Source: Pseudomonas sp. GM41(2012)
GTDB lineage: Bacteria > Pseudomonadota > Gammaproteobacteria > Pseudomonadales > Pseudomonadaceae
Direction: 5' to 3'
Length of the DNA: 64,000 bases
NCBI RefSeq assembly: GCF_000282315.2
Contig: NZ_AKJN02000006.1
Span: forward strand, 1,426,001-1,490,000
A program made the translations under genes and the position numbers. Of this stretch, positions 1-8,737 are shown one piece after another. The first letter of the stretch is position 1. The number at the start of each line of letters is the position of its first letter. The notes under the pieces are model-generated. The model was given only the letters and a program-made list of their open reading frames with translations, was not told the DNA's origin and ran no database searches.

Positions 1-205
1 CAAAAACCCGTTCCTCGGCAAGCGTTCCGAGGTAGCTGATAAAGTTGCCTTGCCCGTTGGGAAACGGATTGCGCAGTTGTGGCGGTTGCACAGCCTTTTC
101 CTGTCCCAGCGCCAGGAACATACGACGCAATGCGGACAACACATCAATTTGACCGATCAGTTTGGCCACTTGAATTGAATCCAATACAGCAATGTCATTT
201 TTCAT
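1..205 (-). CDS. Ornithine cyclodeaminase / mu-crystallin family protein (N-terminal part)
   Basis: Only the first 68 codons are inside the window; the gene runs off the left edge. The translation contains VQPPQLRNPFPNGQGNFISY and LGTLAEERVF, which match the N-terminal substrate-binding half of the ornithine cyclodeaminase/mu-crystallin family (NAD(P)-dependent deaminating cyclases, ketimine reductases and related amino-acid enzymes). The ATG at 203-205 follows a good GAAGGA ribosome site. It is the last visible gene of a minus-strand amino-acid ABC transporter and RidA cluster, so a role in catabolising the imported amino acid is a reasonable inference. The substrate cannot be told, because the catalytic C-terminal part is missing. 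Confidence 0.75.
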   Translation of the reverse strand, partial: MKNDIAVLDSIQVAKLIGQIDVLSALRRMFLALGQEKAVQPPQLRNPFPNGQGNFISYLGTLAEERVF

Positions 206-359
206 CAATACATTCCTTCATAGAGCCTCTGACAGAAAATCTGAAACGTCGAGACGACTCAATTCGAGTTCATCGGCATAAACATTAAAACAACGAAGTG
301 AATAGCTAGAGCAGAGGAACTGTTAATTCTTACAAAGCACAATCCGGCACAAACGATCG

Positions 360-761
360 CTAAAGACAGGCAACTACATCGATTTCAATATCAAACGGAA
401 ACGGCCAGGGTTTGACTGCAACAAAAGACCGGACAGGTGGATTGTCAGGGAAATACTTGCGATACACGGTATTCACCTCATCCATCATCGCGGGGTCCGT
501 GACAAAGATCGTGGTTTTCACCACGTTATCGAGGCACGAACCTGCCGATTCAAGAACAACTTTCATCACCCGCAATACCGCGTGAGTCTGTTCAACAATC
601 GTGCCTCGAACAATATTCCCGGTCAGCGGATCGAGCGGCGGCAGGCCGCAGGTATAGAGCATCGAACCCGAGCGAATCAACAAAGAGGTCGGTGTATTCA
701 AACGTCTGAGCGCGTCAGATAAAAACGGTACTTCGATGATTTCTTTCATAGAGGCGTCCAT
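360..761 (-). CDS. RidA/YjgF family deaminase-like protein
   Basis: A 133-residue protein of the Rid (YjgF/YER057c/UK114) family, small trimeric enzymes that hydrolyse reactive imines or enamines made by PLP and flavin enzymes. The family arginine (Arg111 in PPVRSFVAV) and the carboxylate near the C-terminus (Glu126 in DIEIDVVA) are present. The first ATG overlaps the stop of the upstream permease gene (TAATG), which suggests translational coupling; an alternative ATG lies four codons in. Its place between transporter genes and an ornithine-cyclodeaminase-family gene suggests it clears intermediates of the same amino-acid pathway. It is probably a Rid1-7 paralogue rather than the canonical housekeeping RidA. 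Confidence 0.85.
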   Translation of the reverse strand: MDASMKEIIEVPFLSDALRRLNTPTSLLIRSGSMLYTCGLPPLDPLTGNIVRGTIVEQTHAVLRVMKVVLESAGSCLDNVVKTTIFVTDPAMMDEVNTVYRKYFPDNPPVRSFVAVKPWPFPFDIEIDVVACL

Positions 762-1852
762 TATTGAAACAGGCGGGTTCTACGCTCACGTTCAATCGAC
801 GCGACGTAGTGTTGGATATACATGCAGATAACGAAGTAGATGACGCCGACAAACAGATAGAGCTCCTTATAGAACCCCTGCCAGTTTTCGTCATAAAGGC
901 TTGATCTTGCCGATCCGAGCAAATCGAAAAGCCCGATGATCATCAACAGCGAGCTGTTCTTGACGAACGCGATGGCGATGTTGGCAATCGGTTGCAGCGA
1001 GTGGGCGATGACTTGCGGCAAAATGACGTAGGCGTGACTGCCCCAATAGCCGAACCCCAGGCTTGCCGACGCTTGGCGCTGACCGACTGAAAGTGCTTGC
1101 AGGGCACCGCGCAAGGCTTCGGAAAAGTAAGCGGCGGTAAACAGCGAGAGACCGATACCTGCCCGAAAAAGCTTGTCGAAAATAAGCTCGTCCGGAAGTA
1201 TCAACGGAATGATCGCAAAGGTCATGAAGACAATAGTGATCGCCGGAACACTGCGAATGAGATCGACATAAAGTCGGCACGGAACAGAGATCAGCGGCAT
1301 CTCCGACCGACAACCCAACGCCAGCAGCACACCCAGAGGGAACGCGCAAACAAGGCCGGCAATGCTGATCAGCAAGGTGATCGGCAGTCCACCCCAACGC
1401 GCACGGTCCACTGACTCAAGACCGAACAGCCCGCCACTCATCAATAGATAACCAATCAGCGCCGCCAGTACCCACAGCACGATGGCCGTAGTGTGATGAC
1501 GGACCCGAAACAAACACCAAAGCGCAACCGCCGCGATCAAAGCAACGAAGGTGATCGGACGCCAAAGCGACTCGGGAGGATAGGCTCCAAACAGAATGAG
1601 ATTGAGTTTGGTACCGATGAATGCCCAACAGGCGCCGCCGTTCTGGTGGCATAGCGCGGCATCGCCAATGAAGGTCGCATCAAGCACCAACCATTTGAAG
1701 ATACTTGGGCCTACCAGAACCACGCCCCAGAGAAATAATGCGCCGAACACAATCCGGCTGGGCAAACCTGAGCCCAGGCCTTTCAAACGTTTGATTAGCG
1801 TCAAGGGTGCGGCAATTGATACTTGGGCACCATTATTCAGATCACCAGACAT
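761..1852 (-). CDS. Amino acid ABC transporter permease (AapM-like)
   Basis: A 363-residue polytopic inner-membrane protein. A first membrane segment lies at about residues 35-55, followed by a large periplasmic loop and the C-terminal HisM-type permease domain. The EAA-type cytoplasmic loop is readable (EALRGALQALSVGQRQASAS followed by GFGYWGSHAYVILPQ). Length and layout fit AapM/BztC, the second permease of general L-amino-acid transporters, which is longer than HisM. It overlaps the upstream permease gene by 11 bp, so the two are probably co-translated and form a heterodimeric pore. No ATPase gene of this system is seen in the window; it may lie beyond the left edge. Confidence 0.88.
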   Translation of the reverse strand: MSGDLNNGAQVSIAAPLTLIKRLKGLGSGLPSRIVFGALFLWGVVLVGPSIFKWLVLDATFIGDAALCHQNGGACWAFIGTKLNLILFGAYPPESLWRPITFVALIAAVALWCLFRVRHHTTAIVLWVLAALIGYLLMSGGLFGLESVDRARWGGLPITLLISIAGLVCAFPLGVLLALGCRSEMPLISVPCRLYVDLIRSVPAITIVFMTFAIIPLILPDELIFDKLFRAGIGLSLFTAAYFSEALRGALQALSVGQRQASASLGFGYWGSHAYVILPQVIAHSLQPIANIAIAFVKNSSLLMIIGLFDLLGSARSSLYDENWQGFYKELYLFVGVIYFVICMYIQHYVASIERERRTRLFQ

Positions 1853-2978
1853 AATGTTTCTCCCAAAGACCGATTACCCGCGTCGTAATAATGTTTACCG
1901 TGACGTAAACCAGCATGAAAATGCTGATCAACTCGATGGCCTGCCCGGTTTGATTCATGGCGGTGTTGCCCGCCGAGACCAGTTCCGGGTATCCCACGGC
2001 AACACCCAGCGAACTGTTTTTCATCAGGTTCAGTAATTCACTGACTACCGCCGGCATCGCGATCCGGAAGGCTTGTGGCATCACGATGTAACGCAGCACG
2101 CCAAAGTGCGTCAGGCCCAGTGCATAACCTGCTGCAATCTGTCCTTGGGCAATGGACTGCACCGCCCCACGGATCGCTTCGGCTATATAAGTGCCCGTGT
2201 ACACAGAGAGCCCGATGAACATACTCATGAACTCGGGTGAAAAGTGCCCGCCGCCGCCGATTGAGAACTTGCTTGCGGTGGGCCATTCAAAGGTCATTTG
2301 CCCGGACCACAGGGCATAACCGGTGGACACAAAAGCAATCACGCTCAGGACTATCAGTAAGGCTCCCGGATTCTTTAGTGGGCTGCCACCGATCCTCACA
2401 CTTCTCAAGATAAACGCCACGAGGGTGCAAAAGATCGCGACGATCGCCGTCAATGCGAAGGGGTTTGGCCACGGGAAATTGATCCCGCGATTACTGATGA
2501 ACACACCCGGTACCGGCTCCAGAGCCTCCCGGACCACCGGTAAACCGTAAGTAAAAACAGCGAACCAGAAGAACAACTGCAGCAGCAGCGGCGTATTGCG
2601 GATCGTCGAGACATACACTTTGGCAATTCGTCTGGCCAGGCCGAACTTCGACAACTGAGCCAGCGCCGCCAATACCCCGAGCAGCACGGAGAACACAATG
2701 GAGCAAAGCGCCACTTTCAGCGTGTTCGAAAACCCCGCGAGCAAGGCGTACGCATATGACTTGTCGCCGCTGAAAGCAATCATGCTTTCGCTGAGGTCGA
2801 AGCCGGCGCGAGTCCACAGAAAGCCGAACCCGGTATTGATCCCTTTTTGTGTAAGGCGCTCGTTGATCACGTGCCCGAAATACCAGACCGCAATCACCAC
2901 AACCGTGAGCACTGCGAGCTGGACCAACACCGTGACCGCCCGGTGCTGGTGTTTAACTGCACCCTCTCTTGCCGACAT
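1842..2978 (-). CDS. Amino acid ABC transporter permease (AapQ-like)
   Basis: A polytopic permease of about 378 residues, with an N-terminal membrane anchor, a periplasmic insertion (about residues 55-90), a central loop rich in membrane segments and a C-terminal HisM-like domain. The EAA loop reads EAIRGAVQSIAQGQIAAGYA, then MPQAFRIAMPAVVSE and LMKNSSLGVAVGYPEL, which is typical of AapQ/BztB. I start it at the ATG at 2976-2978, preceded by AGGTGAAGG; a GTG three codons upstream is less likely. It lies 62 bp downstream of the binding-protein gene and overlaps the next permease gene, so the order is binding protein, AapQ-like, AapM-like. Confidence 0.88.
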   Translation of the reverse strand: MSAREGAVKHQHRAVTVLVQLAVLTVVVIAVWYFGHVINERLTQKGINTGFGFLWTRAGFDLSESMIAFSGDKSYAYALLAGFSNTLKVALCSIVFSVLLGVLAALAQLSKFGLARRIAKVYVSTIRNTPLLLQLFFWFAVFTYGLPVVREALEPVPGVFISNRGINFPWPNPFALTAIVAIFCTLVAFILRSVRIGGSPLKNPGALLIVLSVIAFVSTGYALWSGQMTFEWPTASKFSIGGGGHFSPEFMSMFIGLSVYTGTYIAEAIRGAVQSIAQGQIAAGYALGLTHFGVLRYIVMPQAFRIAMPAVVSELLNLMKNSSLGVAVGYPELVSAGNTAMNQTGQAIELISIFMLVYVTVNIITTRVIGLWEKHYVW

Positions 2979-3040
2979 GACCTTCACCTCTCGTTTCTGA
3001 TTCGCCGTCTATGCGGCGTTTGAGCCATTCACATCACGGA

Positions 3041-4063
3041 TCAGAAAAGCGGGGCGTACAGCAGACCACCGTCCGACCACAGCGAATTCTGGCCACGCTT
3101 CATCTGCAACGGCGTGTTTGCACCCACGTTACGCTCGAAGATTTCTTTGTAATTGCCCACCGCTGAGATGACATTGATCACCCAGTCATCCTTGAGGCCC
3201 AGCCCTGCTCCCACACCTGGCGTTACACCCAGAAGGCGCCGGATGTCTTCGTTGTTGCTGGTGAGCATTTGTTTAACGTTTGCTTTGGTAATGCCCAGTT
3301 CTTCTGCGGTAAAGGTTGCAAAGACCGTCCACTTGACGAGGTCTGCGAAGTGCTTGTCATCACCACGGACGACGGGACCCATCGGCGATTTCGAGATCAC
3401 ATCAGGAAGGATGGCGTAGTTTTCAGGGTTGCCCGAGTTGAGCCGAATAACCGCTAGCTGCGATACATCGCTGGTGATCACATCACAGCGGCTTGCGAAA
3501 AAGGCCGAGAAGAACTCAGTCCCGCTTTCGATCACCACAGGTTTGAACGAGATCTTCAGTTTGTCGAAGAAGTTGCGAACCACATATTCGCTGGTGGTGC
3601 CCTGCTGAATGCAGACCGTCGCACCATCGAGCTCTGCCGCCTTGGTGACGCCCAGTTTCTTGTTGATCAGAAAGCCTTGGCCGTCGAAGAAATCCACCAC
3701 CGGAAATTGCAGGCCCATCGTGGTATCGCGTGTCAGGGTCCAGGTGCTGTTCCGAGAGAGGACATCCACTTCGCCATTCTGCAGCGCCGTGAAACGCGCC
3801 TGATCGGACAACGGGACAAACTTGACCTTGGGCTTCTCGAAAATCGCCGCGGCAAATGCCTTGCAGAAATCCGCATCAAACCCCTGCCAATCACCCGCAC
3901 TGTTGGGCGCACCAAAGCCGACCAGGCCAGGGTGCACACCACAGACAAGCACTCCGCGCTCACGAATTTTCGACAAGGTATCGGCCTGTACCGGTGCAGA
4001 CATTGCCAATGAAAGCCCCAGGGCTGCTGCGGTAGATGCGAAAAGAACTCTTAGACGTGTCAT
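3041..4063 (-). CDS. Periplasmic amino-acid-binding protein of ABC transporter (AapJ-like)
   Basis: A 340-residue exported protein with a clear signal peptide (basic MTRLRVLF, hydrophobic core, cleavage after AMSAPVQA). The mature part is a family-3 solute-binding protein. It starts with a typical LSKIRERGVLVCGVHPGL strand and carries FDADFCKAFAAAIF and VDVLSRNSTWTLTRD, close to AapJ/BztA of general L-amino-acid transporters. I chose the ATG at 4061-4063 because GGAGAA lies at the right distance; the upstream GTG overlaps that ribosome site. First gene of the operon; its promoter should be in 4064-4277. It captures amino acids in the periplasm for the two permeases downstream. Confidence 0.9.
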   Translation of the reverse strand: MTRLRVLFASTAAALGLSLAMSAPVQADTLSKIRERGVLVCGVHPGLVGFGAPNSAGDWQGFDADFCKAFAAAIFEKPKVKFVPLSDQARFTALQNGEVDVLSRNSTWTLTRDTTMGLQFPVVDFFDGQGFLINKKLGVTKAAELDGATVCIQQGTTSEYVVRNFFDKLKISFKPVVIESGTEFFSAFFASRCDVITSDVSQLAVIRLNSGNPENYAILPDVISKSPMGPVVRGDDKHFADLVKWTVFATFTAEELGITKANVKQMLTSNNEDIRRLLGVTPGVGAGLGLKDDWVINVISAVGNYKEIFERNVGANTPLQMKRGQNSLWSDGGLLYAPLF

Positions 4064-4277
4064 CAGCTTCTCCACTCGGTAGAAAGTATACGATTTGAAG
4101 TTATATGACTTTAAACGATGCTGTCAAGCGACGGCCGATGCTTGTCTAAGATGATTTTGATCTAGAGGCGGTAACCCGCTGGACGGTAGGAATTCGGGCG
4201 ATCATTGCAACCGCACGCCTTGCTGTCATGGGTGAAACCCGACAGTTTGCCAATGGCTGGCAGCCAACCGCAGGCCC

Positions 4278-4315
4278 TATCGCAAGGGCGAAACGTAAGC
4301 TTCACCCTTGCGATA
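4278..4315. terminator. Inverted repeat downstream of the MocR-type gene
   Basis: Perfect 11-bp arms TATCGCAAGGG (4278-4288) and CCCTTGCGATA (4305-4315), which extend inward with one mismatch. The repeat lies about 47 bp past the stop codon of the minus-strand MocR-like gene and upstream of the binding-protein gene. There is no T tract, so a Rho-independent terminator is possible but unproven; it could also be a regulator site or mRNA-stabilising hairpin. I see nothing else in the rest of 4064-4361 apart from the presumed promoter of the transport operon. Confidence 0.45.
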
Positions 4316-4361
4316 ACTTGCCAATGTGCGTAACAGGCCCGGCCTCAGACCCGACTTCGGG

Positions 4362-5708
4362 CTATGAATAAGCACCAATCACCCACTTCACTTTTTCCAG
4401 CGCCTCCCGCAGTACGCCCATCTCCGCAGACCCCAGCGCCAAGCGAATCGCATGCGGTACATGGGCAGAAGTCGCAAAAGGCTCAGCGGTTGAAATCGCG
4501 ACTTTTTCACGCAGCAGCGCCGCGGCGATCTGGTCGGCCCTCGCATCCTCAGACAACGGCAGCCAAAGAAAATAGGACGACGGGTGGCGAATGCACGGAA
4601 GGCCCGCCAGCACTTCTGCGGCCATGGTCTGCCTGGCCTGCGCATCCTGGCGTTTTTCAGCTTCCAGCTGCATGACCGTGCCATCGTCGAGCCAGGTGCT
4701 CGCGATTGCCGTCAGCACGCCCGGGGTATTCCAGGTGGTCGCCCTGATCGTGCGCTCCAGCGCGGGCACTTTTTCGGCGGGGGCGGCGACGAAACCTACG
4801 CGCAGTCCAGTGGCCACACTCTTGGAGAGTCCTGAAACGTAAACGGTCCGCTCGGGAGCCAGTTGCGCTATCGGTGCCGGCGGGTTCTCGGCAAGGAAGG
4901 CATAGGCGGCGTCCTCGATGATCAGCAAGTCATGCTTGCGCGCAATCGTCACCAGCGACTCGCGCTGATCGGCACTCATCACCCACCCCAGCGGATTGTG
5001 CAGCGTCGGCATCGAGTACACCGCCCGCACGCGGCGACTCCGGCACAGACGATCCAGCGCCTCCAGATCAGGTCCCTGTTCGGTCACGGGAATGGGCACG
5101 ATTTCAAGGTGCAAGGCTTCGGCCAGCACGATGAATCCTGAATAGGTCAGCGCATCCGCTGCAATCACATCACCGGGTTGCAGCAGCGCCATCATCGTCA
5201 CGGCCAGCCCATGCTGGGCACCGCTGACCATCAGCACTTGCTCGGCATCCACTGTCAGCCCTCGGGCGAGCAAATGACGCGCCACCGAGGCGCGCTCATG
5301 CAGGCGCCCAGCGTGTGGCTGGTAGCGCAGCAGGGATTCCAGATCACCGCCCGAGGCGAGCTGGCGCAGCGCATTTCGCAAGAGTTCTGCCTGCCCTGGC
5401 AGCGAGGGATAGTTGAAGTTGAGGTCGGTCATTCCCACGGCAACGTTTTTCTGGTCGATGCCCAAACCCGGCGGCAACGACGTCTCCCGCACGAACGTGC
5501 CTCGCCCCGTTTCCCCACTGACCAGGCCCATGGCTTCGAGCTCTGCATAGACCCGACTGGCGGTCACCAGCGCCAGCCCTTCTGTCGCCGCCAGTTGGCG
5601 ATGCGTCGGCAAGCGCGTGCCCGGCAACAATCGGCCAGACCGGATGTCGGCCGCCAAAGCATCCACTAATGACTTGTACCGTGAGCGAGGCATGTCGGAT
5701 GTATCCAT
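4362..5708 (-). CDS. MocR/PdxR-type regulator (GntR HTH fused to aminotransferase domain)
   Basis: The N-terminal GntR winged helix is readable (ALAADIRSGRLLPGTRLPTH, then VTASRVYAELEAMGLV). A linker leads to a fold-type I aminotransferase domain with the PLP lysine in YVSGLSKSVATGLRVGF, the DDAAY-like segment IIEDAAYAFLAE and a SGAQHG motif. MocR proteins sense a PLP-linked ligand and often control a divergently placed gene. Here that is the EamA exporter, whose promoter lies in the shared region. Start choice is uncertain: the ATGs at 5706-5708 and 5691-5693 are both possible, and a farther upstream one at 5739-5741 overlaps the presumed exporter promoter. It may control both genes; no target is proven by sequence. 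Confidence 0.87.
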   Translation of the reverse strand: MDTSDMPRSRYKSLVDALAADIRSGRLLPGTRLPTHRQLAATEGLALVTASRVYAELEAMGLVSGETGRGTFVRETSLPPGLGIDQKNVAVGMTDLNFNYPSLPGQAELLRNALRQLASGGDLESLLRYQPHAGRLHERASVARHLLARGLTVDAEQVLMVSGAQHGLAVTMMALLQPGDVIAADALTYSGFIVLAEALHLEIVPIPVTEQGPDLEALDRLCRSRRVRAVYSMPTLHNPLGWVMSADQRESLVTIARKHDLLIIEDAAYAFLAENPPAPIAQLAPERTVYVSGLSKSVATGLRVGFVAAPAEKVPALERTIRATTWNTPGVLTAIASTWLDDGTVMQLEAEKRQDAQARQTMAAEVLAGLPCIRHPSSYFLWLPLSEDARADQIAAALLREKVAISTAEPFATSAHVPHAIRLALGSAEMGVLREALEKVKWVIGAYS

Positions 5709-5717
5709 GACAATTTT

Positions 5718-5746
5718 TTGATTGTAGTGATCATCGACCATACGAT
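5718..5746 (+). promoter_or_regulatory. Candidate sigma70 promoter of the EamA exporter gene
   Basis: TTGATT (5718-5723) and TACGAT (5741-5746) are separated by 17 bp and lie 30 bp before the ATG at 5776. The promoter overlaps the start region of the divergent MocR-like gene, where MocR operators are usually found. It was judged by eye only. Confidence 0.5.
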
Positions 5747-5775
5747 GGATCTCTGCAAATTCAGAGAGCCCTCAC

Positions 5776-6666
5776 ATGGAACGGACCCTGCAAAACCCAA
5801 CAACGGAAAAGACCGCGAGCGGATGGCTCAACGGGTTCATCGGCGTGCTGATTTTCAGCGGCTCGCTGCCGGCCACACGGTTGGCCGTACTGGAATTCGA
5901 CCCGGTGTTCCTGACCGTTGCTCGAGCGGCGATTGCCGGGCTTCTGGCGCTTTGCATGCTGGTGCTGTTTAAAGAAAAGCGGCCCGCCAAGCATCAGCTT
6001 ATGCCCTTGGCGATCGTGGCAATGGGCGTTGTAGTAGGGTTTCCGTTGCTGACGGCATTGGCGCTGCAGTACGTGACGTCGGCGCATTCCATCGTCTTCG
6101 TTGGCCTGTTGCCACTCGCCACAGCGGTGTTCGGCGTATTGCGCGGCGGGGAGCGTCCACGGCCGGTGTTCTGGTTCTTCTCGGTGCTGGGCAGCGCGTT
6201 GGTCGTGGGATTTGCCGTCTCGCAAGGCCTGACCGCTTCGCCGACCGGTGACATTCTCATGCTGCTGGCCATCCTCGCCTGCGGGCTGGGTTATGCGGAA
6301 GGTGCGAAGCTTTCAAGAACCCTGGGAGGCTGGCAGGTGATCTCTTGGGCATTGGTCCTGTCGCTGCCCGTCATGCTCCCGCTCACCTGGTTCATGACCC
6401 CGGCTTCGTTCTCGGGAATTACCCCAGCCGCGTGGTTGAGCCTGGCGTACGTATCGCTCTTCAGCATGCTGATCGGCTTCGTATTCTGGTACCGAGGGCT
6501 GGCCCAAGGGGGGATTGCCGCCGTCGGCCAGCTGCAATTGCTGCAGCCGTTTTTTGGTTTGGCGCTGGCGGCCACGCTGCTCCACGAACACGTGAGCATT
6601 GGCATGCTGGGGGTTACCGTCGCGGTGATCCTTTGCGTGGCCGGGGCGCGAAAGTTTTCGAATTGA
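5776..6666 (+). CDS. EamA/DMT family inner-membrane exporter
   Basis: A 296-residue, very hydrophobic protein with about ten membrane segments arranged as two EamA repeats. The first repeat begins at GWLNGFIGVLIFSGSLPATR; the second ends with the family's typical YRGLAQGGIAAVGQLQLLQP region and a final LHEHVSIGMLGVTVAVILC segment. RhaT/EamA proteins export metabolites, amino acids or drugs. It is divergent from a MocR-like regulator, a frequent pairing that suggests export of an amino-acid- or vitamin-B6-linked compound; this is inference. Its 3' end overlaps the convergent downstream gene by 53 bp. Confidence 0.88.
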   Translation: MERTLQNPTTEKTASGWLNGFIGVLIFSGSLPATRLAVLEFDPVFLTVARAAIAGLLALCMLVLFKEKRPAKHQLMPLAIVAMGVVVGFPLLTALALQYVTSAHSIVFVGLLPLATAVFGVLRGGERPRPVFWFFSVLGSALVVGFAVSQGLTASPTGDILMLLAILACGLGYAEGAKLSRTLGGWQVISWALVLSLPVMLPLTWFMTPASFSGITPAAWLSLAYVSLFSMLIGFVFWYRGLAQGGIAAVGQLQLLQPFFGLALAATLLHEHVSIGMLGVTVAVILCVAGARKFSN

Positions 6667-7021
6667 GCGGGCGCGACAAGCGTTGTTGCCAGTTTCCGCC
6701 ATTGGCGCGCTGGCAGGCTTCTTCAGAATCGAACTGCACATGGGCCGATACCGGGCTGACGAGAACGTCCGCTTCGTTTAACGCAACGGCAGTCAACTCG
6801 AGCATGCGCTCGCCCTGCCCGCTGGCCAGCGCCTGATCCTTATTGGCCTGCGTATCGAAGACCCAGATGATCCGCAGACTGGAGGGGAACACCTCGTAAT
6901 CGACCTCGTGGGTCAGCCAGCAGAACCCGACGATGTCCGCTTTGGCCGTCTCACACGCCTCGGTCAGGGTGGCAATCAGGCGACGCTCGATCTGCGCCTG
7001 ATCGCGCTTGCTTAACGGCAT
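6614..7021 (-). CDS. Conserved Pseudomonas protein of unknown function (often labelled Fis-family)
   Basis: A soluble protein of 135 residues starting MPLSKRDQAQIERRLIATL. It has central WLTHEVDYEVFPSSLRI and WVFDTQ segments and a C-terminal FDSEEACQRANGGNWQQRL motif. I recognise it as a widely conserved Pseudomonas family that databases sometimes call a Fis-type regulator, but I see no convincing helix-turn-helix. The last 18 or so residues overlap the convergent EamA gene; these basic residues (PRPRKGSPRR) may be a lineage-specific extension. Function unknown. Confidence 0.75.
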   Translation of the reverse strand: MPLSKRDQAQIERRLIATLTEACETAKADIVGFCWLTHEVDYEVFPSSLRIIWVFDTQANKDQALASGQGERMLELTAVALNEADVLVSPVSAHVQFDSEEACQRANGGNWQQRLSRPLNSKTFAPRPRKGSPRR

Positions 7022-7194
7022 GGGTGAATCCTTGTGACGGGTAAAAAGAAGCCATCATACGACACCTCCATGTCCTCTTTGACGGACGCACTGATACCAC
7101 CGCAAATATGTCTCTTTCGCCCGTGAACCTTGTGTTGAAGCGCCAGTCATAGCCGAGCCGTGAATTCCACTTGCCCGCTCAGAGCTATTCATCC

Positions 7195-8055
7195 ATGCGC
7201 CAAAACCGCCTGTTCGTTCGCGTTGCCTCGCTCTGTTTCATTCCTCTTTTTTCCCTGTTCGCCAACCCCGCCCACGCCGGTGCCGAAAGGCAGTTGGTGG
7301 AAGCCATCAACGACTACCGCGCTCATCCCGATCGCTGCCTGGGGCGCGCGGGTCGTGCGTTATCGCCGCTGGCGTTGAAGTCGAACCTGGCCTTGCCGAT
7401 TGGCTATGGCGGCGGTTTGCGCGATCGATTGAAGGCGTCCGGCTATCAGGCGGTGACCGTGCGCACGATTCGCGTGGTCGGTGCGCAGGATGCCGATGAG
7501 GCCTTCGACATGCTCCAGAGCGATTACTGCGGGGCGTTGCTCGATACCCAATATGCCGACATTGGCGTCAGTCGCGCCCGGAGTGAATGGCAAGTGGTGC
7601 TGGCGCAACCGGTGCTGGACAGTCGCGTGGGTGATTCGCGAGCCGTCAGCAAAGCGTTGCTGGCCCAGGTCAATGCGGCACGCTCCACGCCGCGACTTTG
7701 CGGTCGTCAACGCTTCGCCGCCGCACGGCCATTGGCCTGGAACGCAGCTCTGGGCGCAGCGGCGCAAGGGCACAGCAAAGCAATGGCCTACGGCAACTAC
7801 TTCGCCCACCAGGACCCCGACGGCGACATGCCCGCAGACCGGGCCAGAGCCGCTGGTTTCCGTGGCCGGCAGATCGGCGAGAACATCGCCGCCGGCCAGG
7901 GCTCACCGAGCAAGGCAATGTCGGGCTGGCTGGCCAGCCCGGGGCATTGCGCCAACTTGATGAACCCGATGTTTACCCAGATGGGCGCAGCCTATGCGGC
8001 GGACGCGCGTAGCGATGAAGGCGTTTACTGGACGATGTTGTTTGGCGCGCCTTGA
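7195..8055 (+). CDS. Secreted CAP (SCP/PR-1-like) domain protein
   Basis: A protein of 286 residues with a signal peptide (MRQNRLFVRV, hydrophobic core, cleavage near ANPAHA). The C-terminal half (about 160-286) is a CAP domain: WNAALGAAAQGHSKAMA, the YFAHQDPDG motif, GENIAAGQ, then GWLASPGHCANLMNP. These supply the His/Glu/His set of the CAP cavity. The N-terminal 130 residues are a less conserved region shared by Pseudomonas homologues. CAP proteins act outside the cytoplasm, sometimes as proteases or lipid binders; the exact job is unknown. I start at the ATG at 7195 rather than the TTG 24 bp upstream because it gives a normal signal peptide. Confidence 0.83.
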   Translation: MRQNRLFVRVASLCFIPLFSLFANPAHAGAERQLVEAINDYRAHPDRCLGRAGRALSPLALKSNLALPIGYGGGLRDRLKASGYQAVTVRTIRVVGAQDADEAFDMLQSDYCGALLDTQYADIGVSRARSEWQVVLAQPVLDSRVGDSRAVSKALLAQVNAARSTPRLCGRQRFAAARPLAWNAALGAAAQGHSKAMAYGNYFAHQDPDGDMPADRARAAGFRGRQIGENIAAGQGSPSKAMSGWLASPGHCANLMNPMFTQMGAAYAADARSDEGVYWTMLFGAP

Positions 8056-8063
8056 ATGATTGA

Positions 8064-8087
8064 GCGGCGCCTTATTTAGGGCGCCGC
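8064..8087. terminator. Hairpin between convergent CAP and propeller genes
   Basis: Perfect 8-bp arms GCGGCGCC (8064-8071) and GGCGCCGC (8080-8087) around an 8-nt AT-rich loop. It is placed just after the CAP stop and includes the stop codon of the minus-strand gene. Probably a bidirectional terminator or 3'-end stabiliser; the T tract is weak. Confidence 0.5.
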
Positions 8088-8701
8088 ACCGCCCTCACCT
8101 TTCCACTGCCACCACCGCCGCAGAAAAACTGATCGCCGCCATCCGATTCAAGTCCCGACACTCCGACGCCGGCCGGCAACTTCACGCTCTCCAGCACCTC
8201 GCCGGTGGTCGAATCGATATGGCGTAACTCACTCTCGTCTTCTTCCCAGGTGCCATGCCACAACTGACCGTCGACCCAGGTCACCCCGGTGACAAAGCGG
8301 TTGGATTCAAGGGTGCGCAGAATCGCGCCGGTCTCGGGGTCGATCTGATGAATCTTGCGATCCCGATACTCACCGACCCACAGCGTGCCTTCCGCCCACG
8401 TCAGCCCTGAGTCACTGCCGCCAGGCGCCGGAATAGTTGCAAGTACACGGCCGGTCTGCGGGTCAATTTTCTGGATGCGATCCTCGGCGATCTGGAACAG
8501 GTGCTGGCCGTCGAAGGCGGTGCCGGCATGGGCGGCGACGTCGATTGAACGCAGTGTCTTGCCACTCGCCGGGTCCAGGGCGTTGAGTTTGTCGCCGGTG
8601 GCAAACCACACGTGCTGGCCGTCCCAGGTGACGCCGTGCACCTTATCGACACCGGCAAAGGGTCCATATTCACGAACGATTTTGGCTGCTGATTGTTTCA
8701 T
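8072..8701 (-). CDS. Beta-propeller (glutamine-cyclotransferase/SMP-30-like) protein
   Basis: A 209-residue cytoplasmic protein without a signal peptide. It has at least four repeats of a propeller blade: a GVTWDGQHVWFATG-type strand set followed by an IDPxTGxxLxTI turn (LDPASGKTLRSI, IDPQTGRVLATI, IDPETGAILRTL, IDSTTGEVLESV). This pattern is found in glutamine cyclotransferase-like and SMP-30-like propellers. The sequence is short for a full propeller of six or seven blades. The HTH gene 36 bp upstream on the same strand is probably co-transcribed. No catalytic residues can be assigned; function unknown. Confidence 0.75.
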   Translation of the reverse strand: MKQSAAKIVREYGPFAGVDKVHGVTWDGQHVWFATGDKLNALDPASGKTLRSIDVAAHAGTAFDGQHLFQIAEDRIQKIDPQTGRVLATIPAPGGSDSGLTWAEGTLWVGEYRDRKIHQIDPETGAILRTLESNRFVTGVTWVDGQLWHGTWEEDESELRHIDSTTGEVLESVKLPAGVGVSGLESDGGDQFFCGGGGSGKVRAVRRPK

Positions 8702-8737
8702 GTTGGCATTCCTCGTTACGGGTGGGTGACGTTCATC

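Noticed and set aside
79..288. 69-codon plus-strand frame at the left edge
   Set aside because: Antisense to the start of the ornithine-cyclodeaminase-family gene and its upstream gap.
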